Positions 1 through 8,663 of a stretch of 64,000 bases of DNA are shown piece by piece (position 1 is the first letter of the stretch; each line of letters starts with the position of its first letter). The stretch covers positions 2,541,519-2,605,518 of the forward strand of contig NZ_CP010796.1 of NCBI RefSeq assembly GCF_001483965.1, written 5' to 3'. The stretch is from Carnobacterium sp. CP1. GTDB lineage: Bacteria > Bacillota > Bacilli > Lactobacillales > Carnobacteriaceae. The notes under the pieces are model-generated. The model searched no databases, was not told where the DNA came from, and worked only from the letters and a program-made list of their open reading frames with translations. A program made the translations under genes and the position numbers.

Positions 1-2235
1 GATGAATACACAACCTTATATACTCAAAAAGAAGCATTTGAAAACGAAATCGTGTCTCTCAGAAAACGCTCTGTTCAAGCAGAAGAACGGTTGGAACAAC
101 TGAATCATCTAGCTACGAACTGGAATCACTTTTCTGAAATGCTGCTCATTCAACAAGAACTCAGTCAACTGACTCTGGCAGAACTGCCAGAAGATGGGTT
201 GTATCAGTTGAATCATTTGAACCAAGCGATTGAGCAAGTGCGGATAGACATTATGCAAGAAAATGAGCGCTCTAAGCACCTGAAAGAAAAAAGCAAACTA
301 ACGCAAAGCCAACAGCTTTATTTAACACATAAAGAAAGCATTCAAGAGTTATTTGCTTCATCGGACAACATCAAAGCTATGTTACAAGAAAAAGAATTTA
401 TTGAACGCGACATACAAAAAGAAACAAATCTAATGGTGCGAGATAAATTACAACTTGGTTTAAACATTGGGCAGTCTATTCCGCCAGCTCAAACACCTGA
501 ACAGAAAAGGGCTTATCAGTTGCTGTATCAAAAAACAAGAGAGTCAGAAGAAAAAAAGCAGGAAGCAGCAGAGAAAACTGCTTTTTTACAGTATCAAAAT
601 GAGTCCTTATCCACCCAATTAGATAAAATTGAACCGTTGTTATGGGACAAAGCAACATTACAACAAGTTGAAGAATCCCATCAAAAAAAAGCTGCTCGTA
701 GTCTTCCTGAAAAGCAGATCCAGACAACTGTTCCGTCTGCTAATAAGAAGTTATTAACGGCAGGTTCAGGTATTCTTGTCGGTTTGTTCGCTAGTTTTAG
801 CGGGTTGTTTTTAAGCAATGGGTTCAGCTTATTTTTGGTAGGGTTTGGTCTATTGCTAGTAATCAGCAGTTTATTTTTAGCCATTAAAAAACCGGCTAAA
901 AATAAACTGGCTAAAACAGAGCCTGCTGTTGCTTATACTTACGAAGATTACATCAAACAAATCGAACTTCGAAAACAATGGCGTGATAAATTAGCTGAAA
1001 TCGATCAAGTCGCTGTTGAATTAAAACAAGCTACAGAAAAAAGTGAAATAATTAGGCGTAAACAACAAGAAAATCAAGAAGAATCCCATAGAATCAATGA
1101 ACAAAATGGCTATCCCTCATCCTTTTCGATAACAGACTTAGTGAAAAAAGGCGACTTATTTGATTCGTTGCGAGAACGCAATAAAGCTGTTGAAGAGAAA
1201 GAGAAGCAGCTGGAACAACTAAACGAAAAATTAGTGGAGTGGAAAGCACAAGTTGATTTTTTAGAACCAGTGATTTTTGTGGATTGGCGGCATTTGCCAG
1301 CAGTACTATCAGGTTTTTTACGTTTTTATCAAGAAGCTAAGGGTGACGAACAAGCCCTTGCAGCGTTATCTAAAAAAGAAGAAGAGCACCAAGAACAACT
1401 TAAACAGTGGGTGTATAAACAGCGAGAGCTTGAAAACCAACGCAATGATTTATTTCGCTCGGTCAAAGCCAAAAACGAACAAGATTTCCGAAAGAACTAT
1501 GTTTTATTTGAAGAACGAAAACAAAAGCAAGCTCGTTTGGCATTGCTTAAACAACAAGTATCGGAAGACATCAGCTTACTTGAACAGTACCGAGACCGAA
1601 CAGATTTACTGGAGGATATAGAAAAAACGAGGAAACAGATTCAGCAGTACAAAAAAACGGAAGAACAACAAATCAATCAAAAAATTAAATGTGAGGTAGC
1701 CTTGAACGAATTAGAAAAAGGCGGGGCCTATTCTGTTTTGTTACAAGAATATGCAAATTTAAAAAGTGAATTGCAAGAGTTGGTCAATAAATGGGCTAGC
1801 TACAGAGTAGCAGCTGAATTGATCGAACGTGCGCTGACACATGCTCGAAAAGACCGTTTTCCAGAGACTCTTCAAGATACGACCGAGTTTTTCAAACTGT
1901 TGACAAATGAGCGTTATCAGCAAGTATTTGTAAAAGACGATAAAATAGAAGTCCAACGACAAGATGGAACTATTTTTGACGCAACGGAACTGTCTCAAGG
2001 AACAGCAGAACAATTGTATGTTGCCTTACGCTTTGCTTTTGTTAAAAATGCTAGCGACATCGTTCAATTGCCATTGATGATTGATGACGGATTCGTGAAT
2101 TTTGATCAAGACCGTAAATCACAGATGATAAAATTGATGAAGCGAATGAGCGAGAAAACGCAAATTTTTTATTTTACTTTTGATAAAGAGGCACTAAGTA
2201 ATTTTCGAAAAGAGCAGATAGAAATGTTATACTGA
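1..2235 (+). CDS. yhaN: YhaN-type SbcC/Rad50-like AAA ATPase, C-terminal part (5' truncated)
   Basis: The frame is open from base 1, so the N-terminus with the Walker A motif lies left of the window and about 744 residues are visible. The protein is mostly charged, Gln/Glu/Lys-rich coiled coil. It is interrupted by a hydrophobic hairpin of two likely membrane helices (about bases 740-895), and then continues as coiled coil. The C-terminus carries an ABC-type signature (LSQGTAEQLYVALR) and a Walker B (LPLMIDDGFVNFD), as in SbcC/RecN-like ATPases. It ends two bases before an ATG in the next frame and precedes yhaM, the order seen in Bacillus (yhaO-yhaN-yhaM). A DNA-related role is inferred from family resemblance; the membrane hairpin fits the YhaN family. 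The exact substrate is unknown. Confidence 0.85.
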   Translation, partial: DEYTTLYTQKEAFENEIVSLRKRSVQAEERLEQLNHLATNWNHFSEMLLIQQELSQLTLAELPEDGLYQLNHLNQAIEQVRIDIMQENERSKHLKEKSKLTQSQQLYLTHKESIQELFASSDNIKAMLQEKEFIERDIQKETNLMVRDKLQLGLNIGQSIPPAQTPEQKRAYQLLYQKTRESEEKKQEAAEKTAFLQYQNESLSTQLDKIEPLLWDKATLQQVEESHQKKAARSLPEKQIQTTVPSANKKLLTAGSGILVGLFASFSGLFLSNGFSLFLVGFGLLLVISSLFLAIKKPAKNKLAKTEPAVAYTYEDYIKQIELRKQWRDKLAEIDQVAVELKQATEKSEIIRRKQQENQEESHRINEQNGYPSSFSITDLVKKGDLFDSLRERNKAVEEKEKQLEQLNEKLVEWKAQVDFLEPVIFVDWRHLPAVLSGFLRFYQEAKGDEQALAALSKKEEEHQEQLKQWVYKQRELENQRNDLFRSVKAKNEQDFRKNYVLFEERKQKQARLALLKQQVSEDISLLEQYRDRTDLLEDIEKTRKQIQQYKKTEEQQINQKIKCEVALNELEKGGAYSVLLQEYANLKSELQELVNKWASYRVAAELIERALTHARKDRFPETLQDTTEFFKLLTNERYQQVFVKDDKIEVQRQDGTIFDATELSQGTAEQLYVALRFAFVKNASDIVQLPLMIDDGFVNFDQDRKSQMIKLMKRMSEKTQIFYFTFDKEALSNFRKEQIEMLY

Positions 2236-2264
2236 CTATGACAGAAGAAGAGAGAGGGAGTCGC

Positions 2265-3227
2265 ATGGAAAAAAAGCTATTTGAATACAATGTAGACGAT
2301 ACGTTTGAGATTTATTTATTAATCAAAGCTGCTGATGTTAGAGTAGCTAAAAATGGGAAAAAATTTATTGCGTTCACATTTCAAGATACCAGTGGACAAA
2401 TGGATGGCAAGTTTTGGGATGCGTCGGAAGACGATATCGCTTCTTTGACTGCTGGCAAAGTGGTTATGCTATCAGGCAAACGAGAACTTTATCAAGGCAA
2501 TCCGCAAATTAAAATATTTAAGTTGCGGGTTACAAAAGCTGGTGAACCAGATACACCGGAACTTTTTATTGAACGAGCACCTCTGAAAAAAGAAGAAATG
2601 ATGGAAGAAATCAATGAAACTCTTTTCGAGATCACTAATGCAAATATGAACCGAATTGTTCGCCATCTTTTGAATCATTACCAAAAGGACTTTTTTCAAT
2701 ACCCAGCAGCCAAGCGTTTCCATCATGCTTTTATAGGAGGATTGGCATTTCACACGGTTTCAATGCTAAGAATGGCTAAAACAATTGCTGATCAATATGA
2801 AGATATCAATAGGCCATTATTGTTTTCAGGAATCATTCTGCATGATTTAGGAAAAGTAATGGAATTGTCTGGCCCCATTTCAACAGAATACACATTGGAA
2901 GGGAACTTGATTGGACATATCGTGATTGTGGACGAAGCAATCACCAAAGCTTGTCAAGTGTTGAAAATAGACGATAAAAGCGAAGATGTGATTCTGCTGA
3001 AACATATGATTTTATCTCATCACGGAAAATTAGAATATGGATCACCGGTTCGACCGAAGTTGAGAGAAGCTGAAATTTTATTTATGATCGATAATTTAGA
3101 TGCCACCATCAATATGCTGAGTGCATCTTTAAGTCGAACAGAACCAGGAGCGTTCACTGAACGTATCTTTGGATTAGATAACCGAACATTTTATAAACCG
3201 CAAATAAGCGAAAATAATGAAGAATAA
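2265..3227 (+). CDS. yhaM: 3'-5' exoribonuclease YhaM
   Basis: A 320-residue protein with an N-terminal OB-fold nucleic-acid-binding domain (about residues 10-90) and a C-terminal HD hydrolase domain. The HD motif is visible as FHHAFIGGLAFHT, then ILHDLGKVMEL and LSHHGKLEYGSP. This is the arrangement and length of the YhaM exoribonuclease family (about 314 aa), which degrades RNA and single-stranded DNA from the 3' end. An ATG at 2238 is in frame, but the start at 2265 is preferred because it follows the ribosome-binding site GAGAGGGAG at 2252-2260. Probably cotranscribed with yhaN. Confidence 0.93.
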   Translation: MEKKLFEYNVDDTFEIYLLIKAADVRVAKNGKKFIAFTFQDTSGQMDGKFWDASEDDIASLTAGKVVMLSGKRELYQGNPQIKIFKLRVTKAGEPDTPELFIERAPLKKEEMMEEINETLFEITNANMNRIVRHLLNHYQKDFFQYPAAKRFHHAFIGGLAFHTVSMLRMAKTIADQYEDINRPLLFSGIILHDLGKVMELSGPISTEYTLEGNLIGHIVIVDEAITKACQVLKIDDKSEDVILLKHMILSHHGKLEYGSPVRPKLREAEILFMIDNLDATINMLSASLSRTEPGAFTERIFGLDNRTFYKPQISENNEE

Positions 3228-3242
3228 AAAAAGGGAGTGAGA

Positions 3243-3341
3243 CAAAAAGCGTTTAGACCCGAATCACTGGAACGAATAAGCGCAGTATGGTCACAGACCA
3301 TCGAGCATTATTCGTGAAGTGGACGTCGGGTCTGCTTTTTG
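3243..3341. repeat. Long interrupted inverted repeat between yhaM and prsA
   Basis: The outer arms CAAAAAGC + AGACCCGA (3243-3262) pair with TCGGGTCT + GCTTTTTG (3326-3341). Inside, CGAATAA pairs with TTATTCG and ATGGTC with GACCAT around a three-base loop. The whole region can fold into one long bulged stem. It lies between the yhaM stop and a separate bidirectional terminator, so it is not needed for termination. It could be a dispersed intergenic element or a structured RNA; neither can be proved from one copy. Confidence 0.5.
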
Positions 3342-3373
3342 GAACACGTTCTAGAATAAATATTCGGATATGC

Positions 3374-3408
3374 AAAAGAGGTTGGGACTTTTGTCCCAAC
3401 CTCTTTTT
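3374..3408. terminator. Bidirectional terminator, yhaM/prsA
   Basis: A-rich left flank, GTTGGGAC stem, TTTT loop, GTCCCAAC, then CTCTTTTT. A-run and T-run flank both sides, so it can serve the convergent yhaM (+) and prsA (-) genes. Confidence 0.85.
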
Positions 3409-3423
3409 ATAAATCAACGTGTT

Positions 3424-4410
3424 TTATTCAGCTGAACTTTCTGAAGTGGCAGCTGAATCAGCTGTACTTGAGTCTTCAGTACTTGAATCAGCAGGAGCCG
3501 ATTCAGTAGCAGCAGAATCTTCAGCAGAAGTGTCTTCTGTTGTTGAATCTGCAGTTTGCAAGTAGCTGTCCATAGCTGTAGAAAGATCTTCGTCATTGAT
3601 AACTACGTTAGCATCTTGCATGATAGAAGAAAGAATAGCTTGGATAGCAGCGCTATCGGCTAACTTAGCTTGCAGCAATTGAGCTTCGATGTTTTTGCGT
3701 TCTTCTTTCAATGTTCCTTTTTCTGGTTTTTCGATCATCTTGATGATGTGGTAACCATTAGTTGTTTGGACGGGTTCTGTTGTCATTTCGCCTTCTTTTA
3801 ACTTCATTGCAGCTTCTTCAAATTCTGGAATCATTTCACCAGTAGAAAAAGTAAGTTCTCCGCCTTTTTCAGCGCTAGCTGTATCTGCAGAATTTTCTTT
3901 AGCAAGAGTAGCAAAATCAGCACCATCGTTTAATTGTGTGATCAAATCTTTGGCTTGGTCTTCATCTTCTACAAGAATATGAGCAGCAGTCACTGGTGGT
4001 GTATAAGCGTCGTAAGCTGTTTGGATTTCTTCATCTGTAAATTCTGTATTGTCTTTTACAGCTTCTTCAATCAAAAGATTTAATCGAATCGTATCTTTAT
4101 AAGAAGATTCTGTAAAACCGGATGAAGATAATACGTATTTAAAGGCATCTGCGCCACCGTAAGATTCTTCTTGAGTTTTGTATTCTTTACTAACTTTTTT
4201 ATCTGTTACAACTTTTCCGTATTTCTCTGACAAAACATCTTCAATGATCAATTGTTGTAGAGTAGAAGACCCCACGTTTGTTTTCATTGCTTCATATAAT
4301 TCGTCTTGTGAAATTTTACCTGCAGTTGTTGAGGCAACTGTATTATCTGCACAACCAGCAATTGCTAAACCAGCTAACACTGTTGCAGCTGTTAAAATAA
4401 GTTTTTTCAT
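3424..4410 (-). CDS. prsA: PrsA foldase, peptidyl-prolyl isomerase lipoprotein
   Basis: A 328-residue lipoprotein. The N-terminal signal has a lipobox LAIAGC with the acylated Cys at about residue 20. A parvulin-type rotamase domain occupies roughly residues 140-235 (TAAHILVEDEDQAKDL, ENSADTASAEKGGEL, GYHIIKMIE). PrsA acts outside the membrane and folds exported proteins after Sec translocation. The C-terminal 45 or so residues are an acidic Ser/Thr/Ala tail (repeats of STEDS/AADS type), longer than in Bacillus PrsA and probably disordered. Neighbours are yhaH and hit on the same strand, as in Bacillus. Confidence 0.95.
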   Translation of the reverse strand: MKKLILTAATVLAGLAIAGCADNTVASTTAGKISQDELYEAMKTNVGSSTLQQLIIEDVLSEKYGKVVTDKKVSKEYKTQEESYGGADAFKYVLSSSGFTESSYKDTIRLNLLIEEAVKDNTEFTDEEIQTAYDAYTPPVTAAHILVEDEDQAKDLITQLNDGADFATLAKENSADTASAEKGGELTFSTGEMIPEFEEAAMKLKEGEMTTEPVQTTNGYHIIKMIEKPEKGTLKEERKNIEAQLLQAKLADSAAIQAILSSIMQDANVVINDEDLSTAMDSYLQTADSTTEDTSAEDSAATESAPADSSTEDSSTADSAATSESSAE

Positions 4411-4469
4411 TTATAGACACATCCATTCTTTTTTTTCGATGTAACGCAACGTTTACAATCACAAGTATT

Positions 4470-4475
4470 AATATA
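4470..4475 (-). promoter_or_regulatory. Probable extended -10 of prsA promoter
   Basis: Read on the minus strand, TGGTATATT gives an extended -10 (TGnTATATT) about 60 bases upstream of the prsA start. No good -35 is visible. Confidence 0.4.
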
Positions 4476-4584
4476 CCACACTCATTTAAATAAAAAAAAC
4501 AAAATCGGGAAAACAAAAATAAAGTCTCTTAATCATCACAAAATAATCATATTTAGTAAAAGCAGCTTTCCTAAAAAAAGACCA

Positions 4585-4629
4585 TAAAAAATAGAACAAA
4601 ATAATAAAATTATTTTGTTCTATTTTTTT
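4585..4629 (-). terminator. Terminator of hit-yhaH transcript
   Basis: AT-rich perfect hairpin with arms matching AAAATAGAACAAAATAA and its complement. It lies just past the stop of the minus-strand gene at 4635, with T-runs on both strands. Confidence 0.75.
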
Positions 4630-4634
4630 AGAAG

Positions 4635-4991
4635 CTACTGTGCTGGAGTGACGTTTTGGCTTAATGTTTCGATATCATCCGTCAATTTTTGTGTTTGTTC
4701 TTGTATCCGTCGCATCCGAGGCTCAGCCTGATAAGTAAACTCTTCAACAGATTCTGTTACCTCTTCTGTAAATTCCTCTGCTAAAGCTTTGCCTTCGTTA
4801 GTAAGTTCCGAAATAGCTCCTTTTAATTCGGTTAAACTGTTGGAAACATCATCTACTAGAACGGTTGTATCGTCAATATAGTTCAGCAGAACATCCCTGT
4901 TTTCTTCTCCAGAGCGAGGTGTATTCAGTAGAGTATAAGCCCCGCCAACTAATGAACCGAAAATAAGTCCTTTAAAAAAACCGTTTGCCAT
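4635..4991 (-). CDS. yhaH: YtxH-domain small membrane-associated protein (YhaH-like)
   Basis: A 118-residue protein. An N-terminal glycine-rich hydrophobic segment (FFKGLIFGSLVGGAYTLL) followed by a NTPRSG motif is typical of the YtxH/YhaH domain. The rest is a charged amphipathic helix rich in Glu and Thr, likely coiled coil. It sits between prsA and hit exactly where yhaH lies in Bacillus. Its function is not established; its position suggests a link to the cell envelope. Its start codon lies two bases from the end of hit, so the two genes are probably cotranscribed. Confidence 0.75.
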   Translation of the reverse strand: MANGFFKGLIFGSLVGGAYTLLNTPRSGEENRDVLLNYIDDTTVLVDDVSNSLTELKGAISELTNEGKALAEEFTEEVTESVEEFTYQAEPRMRRIQEQTQKLTDDIETLSQNVTPAQ

Positions 4992-4993
4992 GA

Positions 4994-5422
4994 TTATTCC
5001 TCCATCTCATTTTTTATTGATGCAACAATGGCATCTAATTCTTCAGCTGTATATTTATCTGAATGATCTCCAAAATGAATACTGAAATCATCTCTTGCAG
5101 TATAACGCGGCAATAAGTGAATGTGGCTGTGAAAAACAGATTGATAAGCAATAGTGCCATTATTGCTCATGACGTTCATACCTGCGATTTCTGGATTAGA
5201 TCGTTTGATGGCACGTGCAATTTTCGGGATACGAGAAAAAACCGTTGCAGCCAATTCTTCATCATAATCAAAAATATCCGCGACATGTTTTTTTGGAACC
5301 ACTAATGTGTGTCCAGGTGTAACTTGCGTCAGATCAAGGAAAGCGACAATATCCTCATCTTCATAAATTTTTCGGCTAGGCAATTCATTGTTGATGATTT
5401 TACAAAAAATACAGTCTGTCAC
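4994..5422 (-). CDS. hit: HIT family nucleotide-binding hydrolase
   Basis: A 142-residue histidine-triad protein. It has an N-terminal CIFCKI motif, the GHTLVVPKKH substrate-loop signature and the catalytic triad HSHIHLLPR near residue 100. The family hydrolyses nucleotide phosphoramidates and related AMP conjugates. The gene is divergent from ecsA across a 217-base intergenic region, the conserved arrangement in Bacilli. It is read toward yhaH. Confidence 0.93.
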   Translation of the reverse strand: MTDCIFCKIINNELPSRKIYEDEDIVAFLDLTQVTPGHTLVVPKKHVADIFDYDEELAATVFSRIPKIARAIKRSNPEIAGMNVMSNNGTIAYQSVFHSHIHLLPRYTARDDFSIHFGDHSDKYTAEELDAIVASIKNEMEE

Positions 5423-5603
5423 AGATATGACCTTCTTTCGTTTTAAAGAATTTATTTAGCGCCCCTTAGTTTTAAAAAACAGTTTGGAGCGAAAAAAGCT
5501 TGTTTTGAAAATGTTTACTATTTCATAATAAATGTATCACAAAAACTAAAGAAAGTGAAACCTTAACAAATCGGAAATTGAGAAGGCATGTCGCTTTATC
5601 TTA

Positions 5604-5612
5604 TGGTACAAT
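5604..5612 (+). promoter_or_regulatory. Extended -10 promoter of ecsAB
   Basis: TGGTACAAT (TGn plus TACAAT) lies 27 bases upstream of the ecsA start codon and just before the strong AAAGGAGG ribosome-binding site. Confidence 0.5.
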
Positions 5613-5639
5613 TGTGTAAAATAAAGGAGGCAAACAGCA

Positions 5640-6380
5640 GTGAGTTTAAAAGTATCGCATATTACAGGCGGCTACAGCCAAATCCCAGTCTTAAAAGACG
5701 TCTCTTTTGAAGTTGGGGACGGGAATTTAGTAGGCTTGATTGGTTTGAATGGAGCTGGTAAAAGTACAATGATTAAACATATTATTGGACTAATGCATCC
5801 TTCTAAAGGAAAAATAACCATTGATGGACAAACATTATCAGATGACTTAACGGCTTATCGAAAAAAAATCGGGTACATTCCTGAAACTCCAGTACTATAT
5901 GAAGAACTAACCTTGCGAGAGCATATTGAAATTACCGGCATGGCGTATGATATACCTGCTGAAGCGGCTTTAGAAAGAGCCTCAAAGTTATTAAGAACAT
6001 TCCGTTTAGATAACAAATTAGATTGGTTCCCAGCTAATTTCTCAAAAGGAATGAAACAAAAAGTAATGATACTGTGTGCTTTTTTAGTAGAGCCGAGTTT
6101 ATATATTATTGATGAACCTTTTGTTGGTTTAGATCCATTGGGTATTAATGCTTTATTAGAACTGATGAATGGAATGAAACGCCAAGGAGCTTCTATTCTA
6201 ATGTCTACCCATATTTTGGCGACTGCAGAAAGACAATGTGACAGTTTTATTTTGCTTCACGAAGGGGTCATTCGTGCAGCCGGAACACTAGAAGATTTAA
6301 GAAAGACCTTTAATTTACCTCATGCTACATTGGATGAAATCTATCTTCAATTGACTAAAGAAGAGGTTGATCGAAAATGA
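5640..6380 (+). CDS. ecsA: ABC transporter ATP-binding protein EcsA
   Basis: 246 residues with Walker A (GLNGAGKST), a signature-like FSKGMKQKV and Walker B (LYIIDEPFVGLDP), followed by the H-loop region STHILATAERQCD. Length and synteny match EcsA of Bacillus, the ATPase of the EcsAB transporter, which affects secretion, competence and intramembrane proteolysis by RasP. The start is GTG, placed seven bases after AAAGGAGG. The stop overlaps the ecsB start by ATGA, so translation is coupled. Confidence 0.93.
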   Translation: MSLKVSHITGGYSQIPVLKDVSFEVGDGNLVGLIGLNGAGKSTMIKHIIGLMHPSKGKITIDGQTLSDDLTAYRKKIGYIPETPVLYEELTLREHIEITGMAYDIPAEAALERASKLLRTFRLDNKLDWFPANFSKGMKQKVMILCAFLVEPSLYIIDEPFVGLDPLGINALLELMNGMKRQGASILMSTHILATAERQCDSFILLHEGVIRAAGTLEDLRKTFNLPHATLDEIYLQLTKEEVDRK

Positions 6381-7606
6381 TGAACAGCATTTGGAAAAAA
6401 AGAGTGAGTCATCATCAAAAAAAGATGCTTCGTTATTTAAAATATGTTTTAAACGATCATTTTGTGATCGTGTGTCTTTTTTTGTTAGGTGCATTGGGGT
6501 ATTCTTATTCTGAGTTCCTTAAAACGATCTCGACAGATTTTATGTATGGGCGAATGATCGCTGTGATCCTTTTTACCGGATTGCTGTTTATCGGTAAATT
6601 AGCGACTCTCTTACAACCCGCTGATGCGGTCTTTTTACTTCCTAAAGAAAAAAGTTTGAAAGACTATTTATCCTTGGCCAAATGGCACAGTTTTCTGCTG
6701 CCAGCCAGTGTGATCATTTTAGGAGTAGGCGTTTTAATGCCATTATTGGTAGCAACGGCTTCATTTGCTTTTACAGATATGCTTTATTTTGTCGTCTATT
6801 TGCTGATAATGAAAGACTGTGAGTTTAAAGTGCAACACTTTGAATTTAAATTAGCTTCAACAGCTAAGAGAAAAGAAATTCGCTTTGCCTTTTTGCTGTC
6901 AGCATTGATTGGGAATTTTGTAATGCTTTATTTTTCTCTGTTAGCGGGTATTTTTTTCGCTGTCATCGTATACGTTATATGGCATCAGTATGAGAAACGC
7001 TTTTTGCCAGCTCATTCTTATCAATGGCAGGCAATGATTAATGCTGAAATGGGACGGATGCAACGCATTTTTCAATTTATTAATTTGTTTACCGACATTC
7101 CAGTGTTAAAAACTACTGTAAAAAGACGCCAGTATTTAGATGGTTTATTAAAGAGAATCAAAATAGAACATCAGAGAACCTTCCTGTATTTATACAGTCG
7201 GGCTTTTTTAAGAGGGACAGAATACAGTGGGTTATTTGTTCGGCTTAGTTTATTAGCAATAGTATTGGTTTTATTTGTTGAGTCTTTTGTATTGAGCTTA
7301 TTGCTGGCATTGTTATTTTTGTATTTAACAGGGTTTCAGCTATTGCCGCTGTATTTTCATTTTGACAATATGGCCATGTCTGTTTTATATCCAGTGGATC
7401 AAAAACAAAAAATTAAAGCGATGAAAGAAATACTGTTGATTTTACTGCTAACAGAAAGTTGTGGTATCGGTTTAGCTTCTCTGCATGCCTTGCCACTAAT
7501 GGCTAGTCTAAGCGTATTCTTCTCTTTAGTTTTGTTTAGTGTTCTCTTTAGTCACTTTTACTTACCAGATCGGATTAAAAAAATGGAAAAAACAAGACGG
7601 TACTGA
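6377..7606 (+). CDS. ecsB: ABC transporter permease EcsB
   Basis: 409-residue integral membrane protein. It has several hydrophobic segments in two groups (about residues 25-150 and 170-205, then 285-400), separated by a basic cytoplasmic region containing VKRRQYLDGLLKRIK. It overlaps ecsA by four bases (ATGA), as expected for the membrane partner. The substrate of EcsAB is not known. No ecsC follows; the next gene is dat after a 110-base gap. Confidence 0.9.
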   Translation: MMNSIWKKRVSHHQKKMLRYLKYVLNDHFVIVCLFLLGALGYSYSEFLKTISTDFMYGRMIAVILFTGLLFIGKLATLLQPADAVFLLPKEKSLKDYLSLAKWHSFLLPASVIILGVGVLMPLLVATASFAFTDMLYFVVYLLIMKDCEFKVQHFEFKLASTAKRKEIRFAFLLSALIGNFVMLYFSLLAGIFFAVIVYVIWHQYEKRFLPAHSYQWQAMINAEMGRMQRIFQFINLFTDIPVLKTTVKRRQYLDGLLKRIKIEHQRTFLYLYSRAFLRGTEYSGLFVRLSLLAIVLVLFVESFVLSLLLALLFLYLTGFQLLPLYFHFDNMAMSVLYPVDQKQKIKAMKEILLILLLTESCGIGLASLHALPLMASLSVFFSLVLFSVLFSHFYLPDRIKKMEKTRRY

Positions 7607-7716
7607 TAATAGTTAATGAAGTAAAGAAAGCCGTTCGTTAAGAACACAGCATAGTAGCGAGAGGATAATCGCTTATTGTATATTAAAATGGTGAATTATT
7701 TGAAAGAGGGAAAATC

Positions 7717-8577
7717 ATGAAAGTTATTTGGAATAATCAACTTGTGGAACGAAGTGCGGTAGTCATTGATATGGAAGATCGAGGTTATCAATTTGCAGAT
7801 GGGATTTATGAAGTTATCCGTGTATACAACGGATCCTTTTTCACTATGGATAAACATATTGACCGTTTGTTCACCGGTGCAAAAAAAATTGATTTGACAT
7901 TGCCGTTTACAAAAACAGAGTTGCAAAAAATGTTGTCTGATTTAATTCAAATCAATCAAATAGACACAGGAAATGTTTACTTGCAAGTTACTAGAGGAAT
8001 TGCAATTCCTAGGAACCATGTTTACCCTGATGTCGCAAATGTTTCCCCAGTCTTTACAGCCTCTACAACGATTGTTCCAAGAAATCAAGAAAAAATGAAT
8101 TCAGGAATTACAGCTATCACTCTTCCCGATACTCGTTGGCTGCATTGTGACATTAAGTCGATCAGCTTATTAGGAAACATCATGGCAAAAAATGAAGCTT
8201 ATAAGCAAGGAAAAGAAGAAGCTATTCTTTATCGTGATGGAAAAGTAACAGAGTGTTCGTCTTCTAATGTTTGGATGATAAAAGCCGGCACCGTCTATAC
8301 TCATCCTGATGGAAACCTTGTTTTACCAGGAATAACTAAAATGGTATTATTGGAAGTTGCTAGAAAAGCTGGCATACTAGTAAAAGAAGAAGCCTTTACT
8401 CTTGAACAGCTAAAATCAGCTGACGAAGTCTTTTCCTCTAGCACCACGGCTGAAGCTATGCCGGTTATTGAAATTGACGGAACAGCTGTTGGTACAGGAA
8501 AACCAGGTCCGATAGTAAAGCAACTGCAACAGCTTTATTTAGATGCAGTTGAAGCCCAATGTGGTAAGATCCAATAG
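7717..8577 (+). CDS. dat: D-amino acid aminotransferase (D-alanine transaminase)
   Basis: 286-residue fold-type IV PLP enzyme. The N-terminal region MEDRGYQFADGIYEVIRVY and the catalytic-lysine region CDIKSISLLGN (Lys near residue 147) are characteristic, as is the later TECSSSNVWMIK segment. It interconverts D-alanine with 2-oxoglutarate and D-glutamate with pyruvate, feeding D-amino acids to peptidoglycan. It has a good GAGGG ribosome-binding site and its own downstream terminator, so it may be monocistronic. Confidence 0.92.
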   Translation: MKVIWNNQLVERSAVVIDMEDRGYQFADGIYEVIRVYNGSFFTMDKHIDRLFTGAKKIDLTLPFTKTELQKMLSDLIQINQIDTGNVYLQVTRGIAIPRNHVYPDVANVSPVFTASTTIVPRNQEKMNSGITAITLPDTRWLHCDIKSISLLGNIMAKNEAYKQGKEEAILYRDGKVTECSSSNVWMIKAGTVYTHPDGNLVLPGITKMVLLEVARKAGILVKEEAFTLEQLKSADEVFSSSTTAEAMPVIEIDGTAVGTGKPGPIVKQLQQLYLDAVEAQCGKIQ

Positions 8578-8602
8578 AATGAACAACACTCAAAAAAGTA
8601 TG

Positions 8603-8638
8603 AAACGCAGCCCTGGTTATTCGGGGTTAGCGTTTTTT
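8603..8638 (+). terminator. Terminator of dat
   Basis: Imperfect hairpin (AACGC...GCGTT with inner CCC/GGG) followed by six T. Confidence 0.6.
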
Positions 8639-8663
8639 AGATAGTTAAAAAAGGAGCGTTTTG

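Noticed and set aside
476..884. Open frames on the minus strand inside yhaN
   Set aside because: They overlap a clearly coding frame, lack ribosome-binding sites and show no recognisable domain.
4440..4457. TGTAA...TTACA palindrome in the prsA leader
   Set aside because: Half-sites are only five bases and the centre does not match a known cre or other operator; could be chance.
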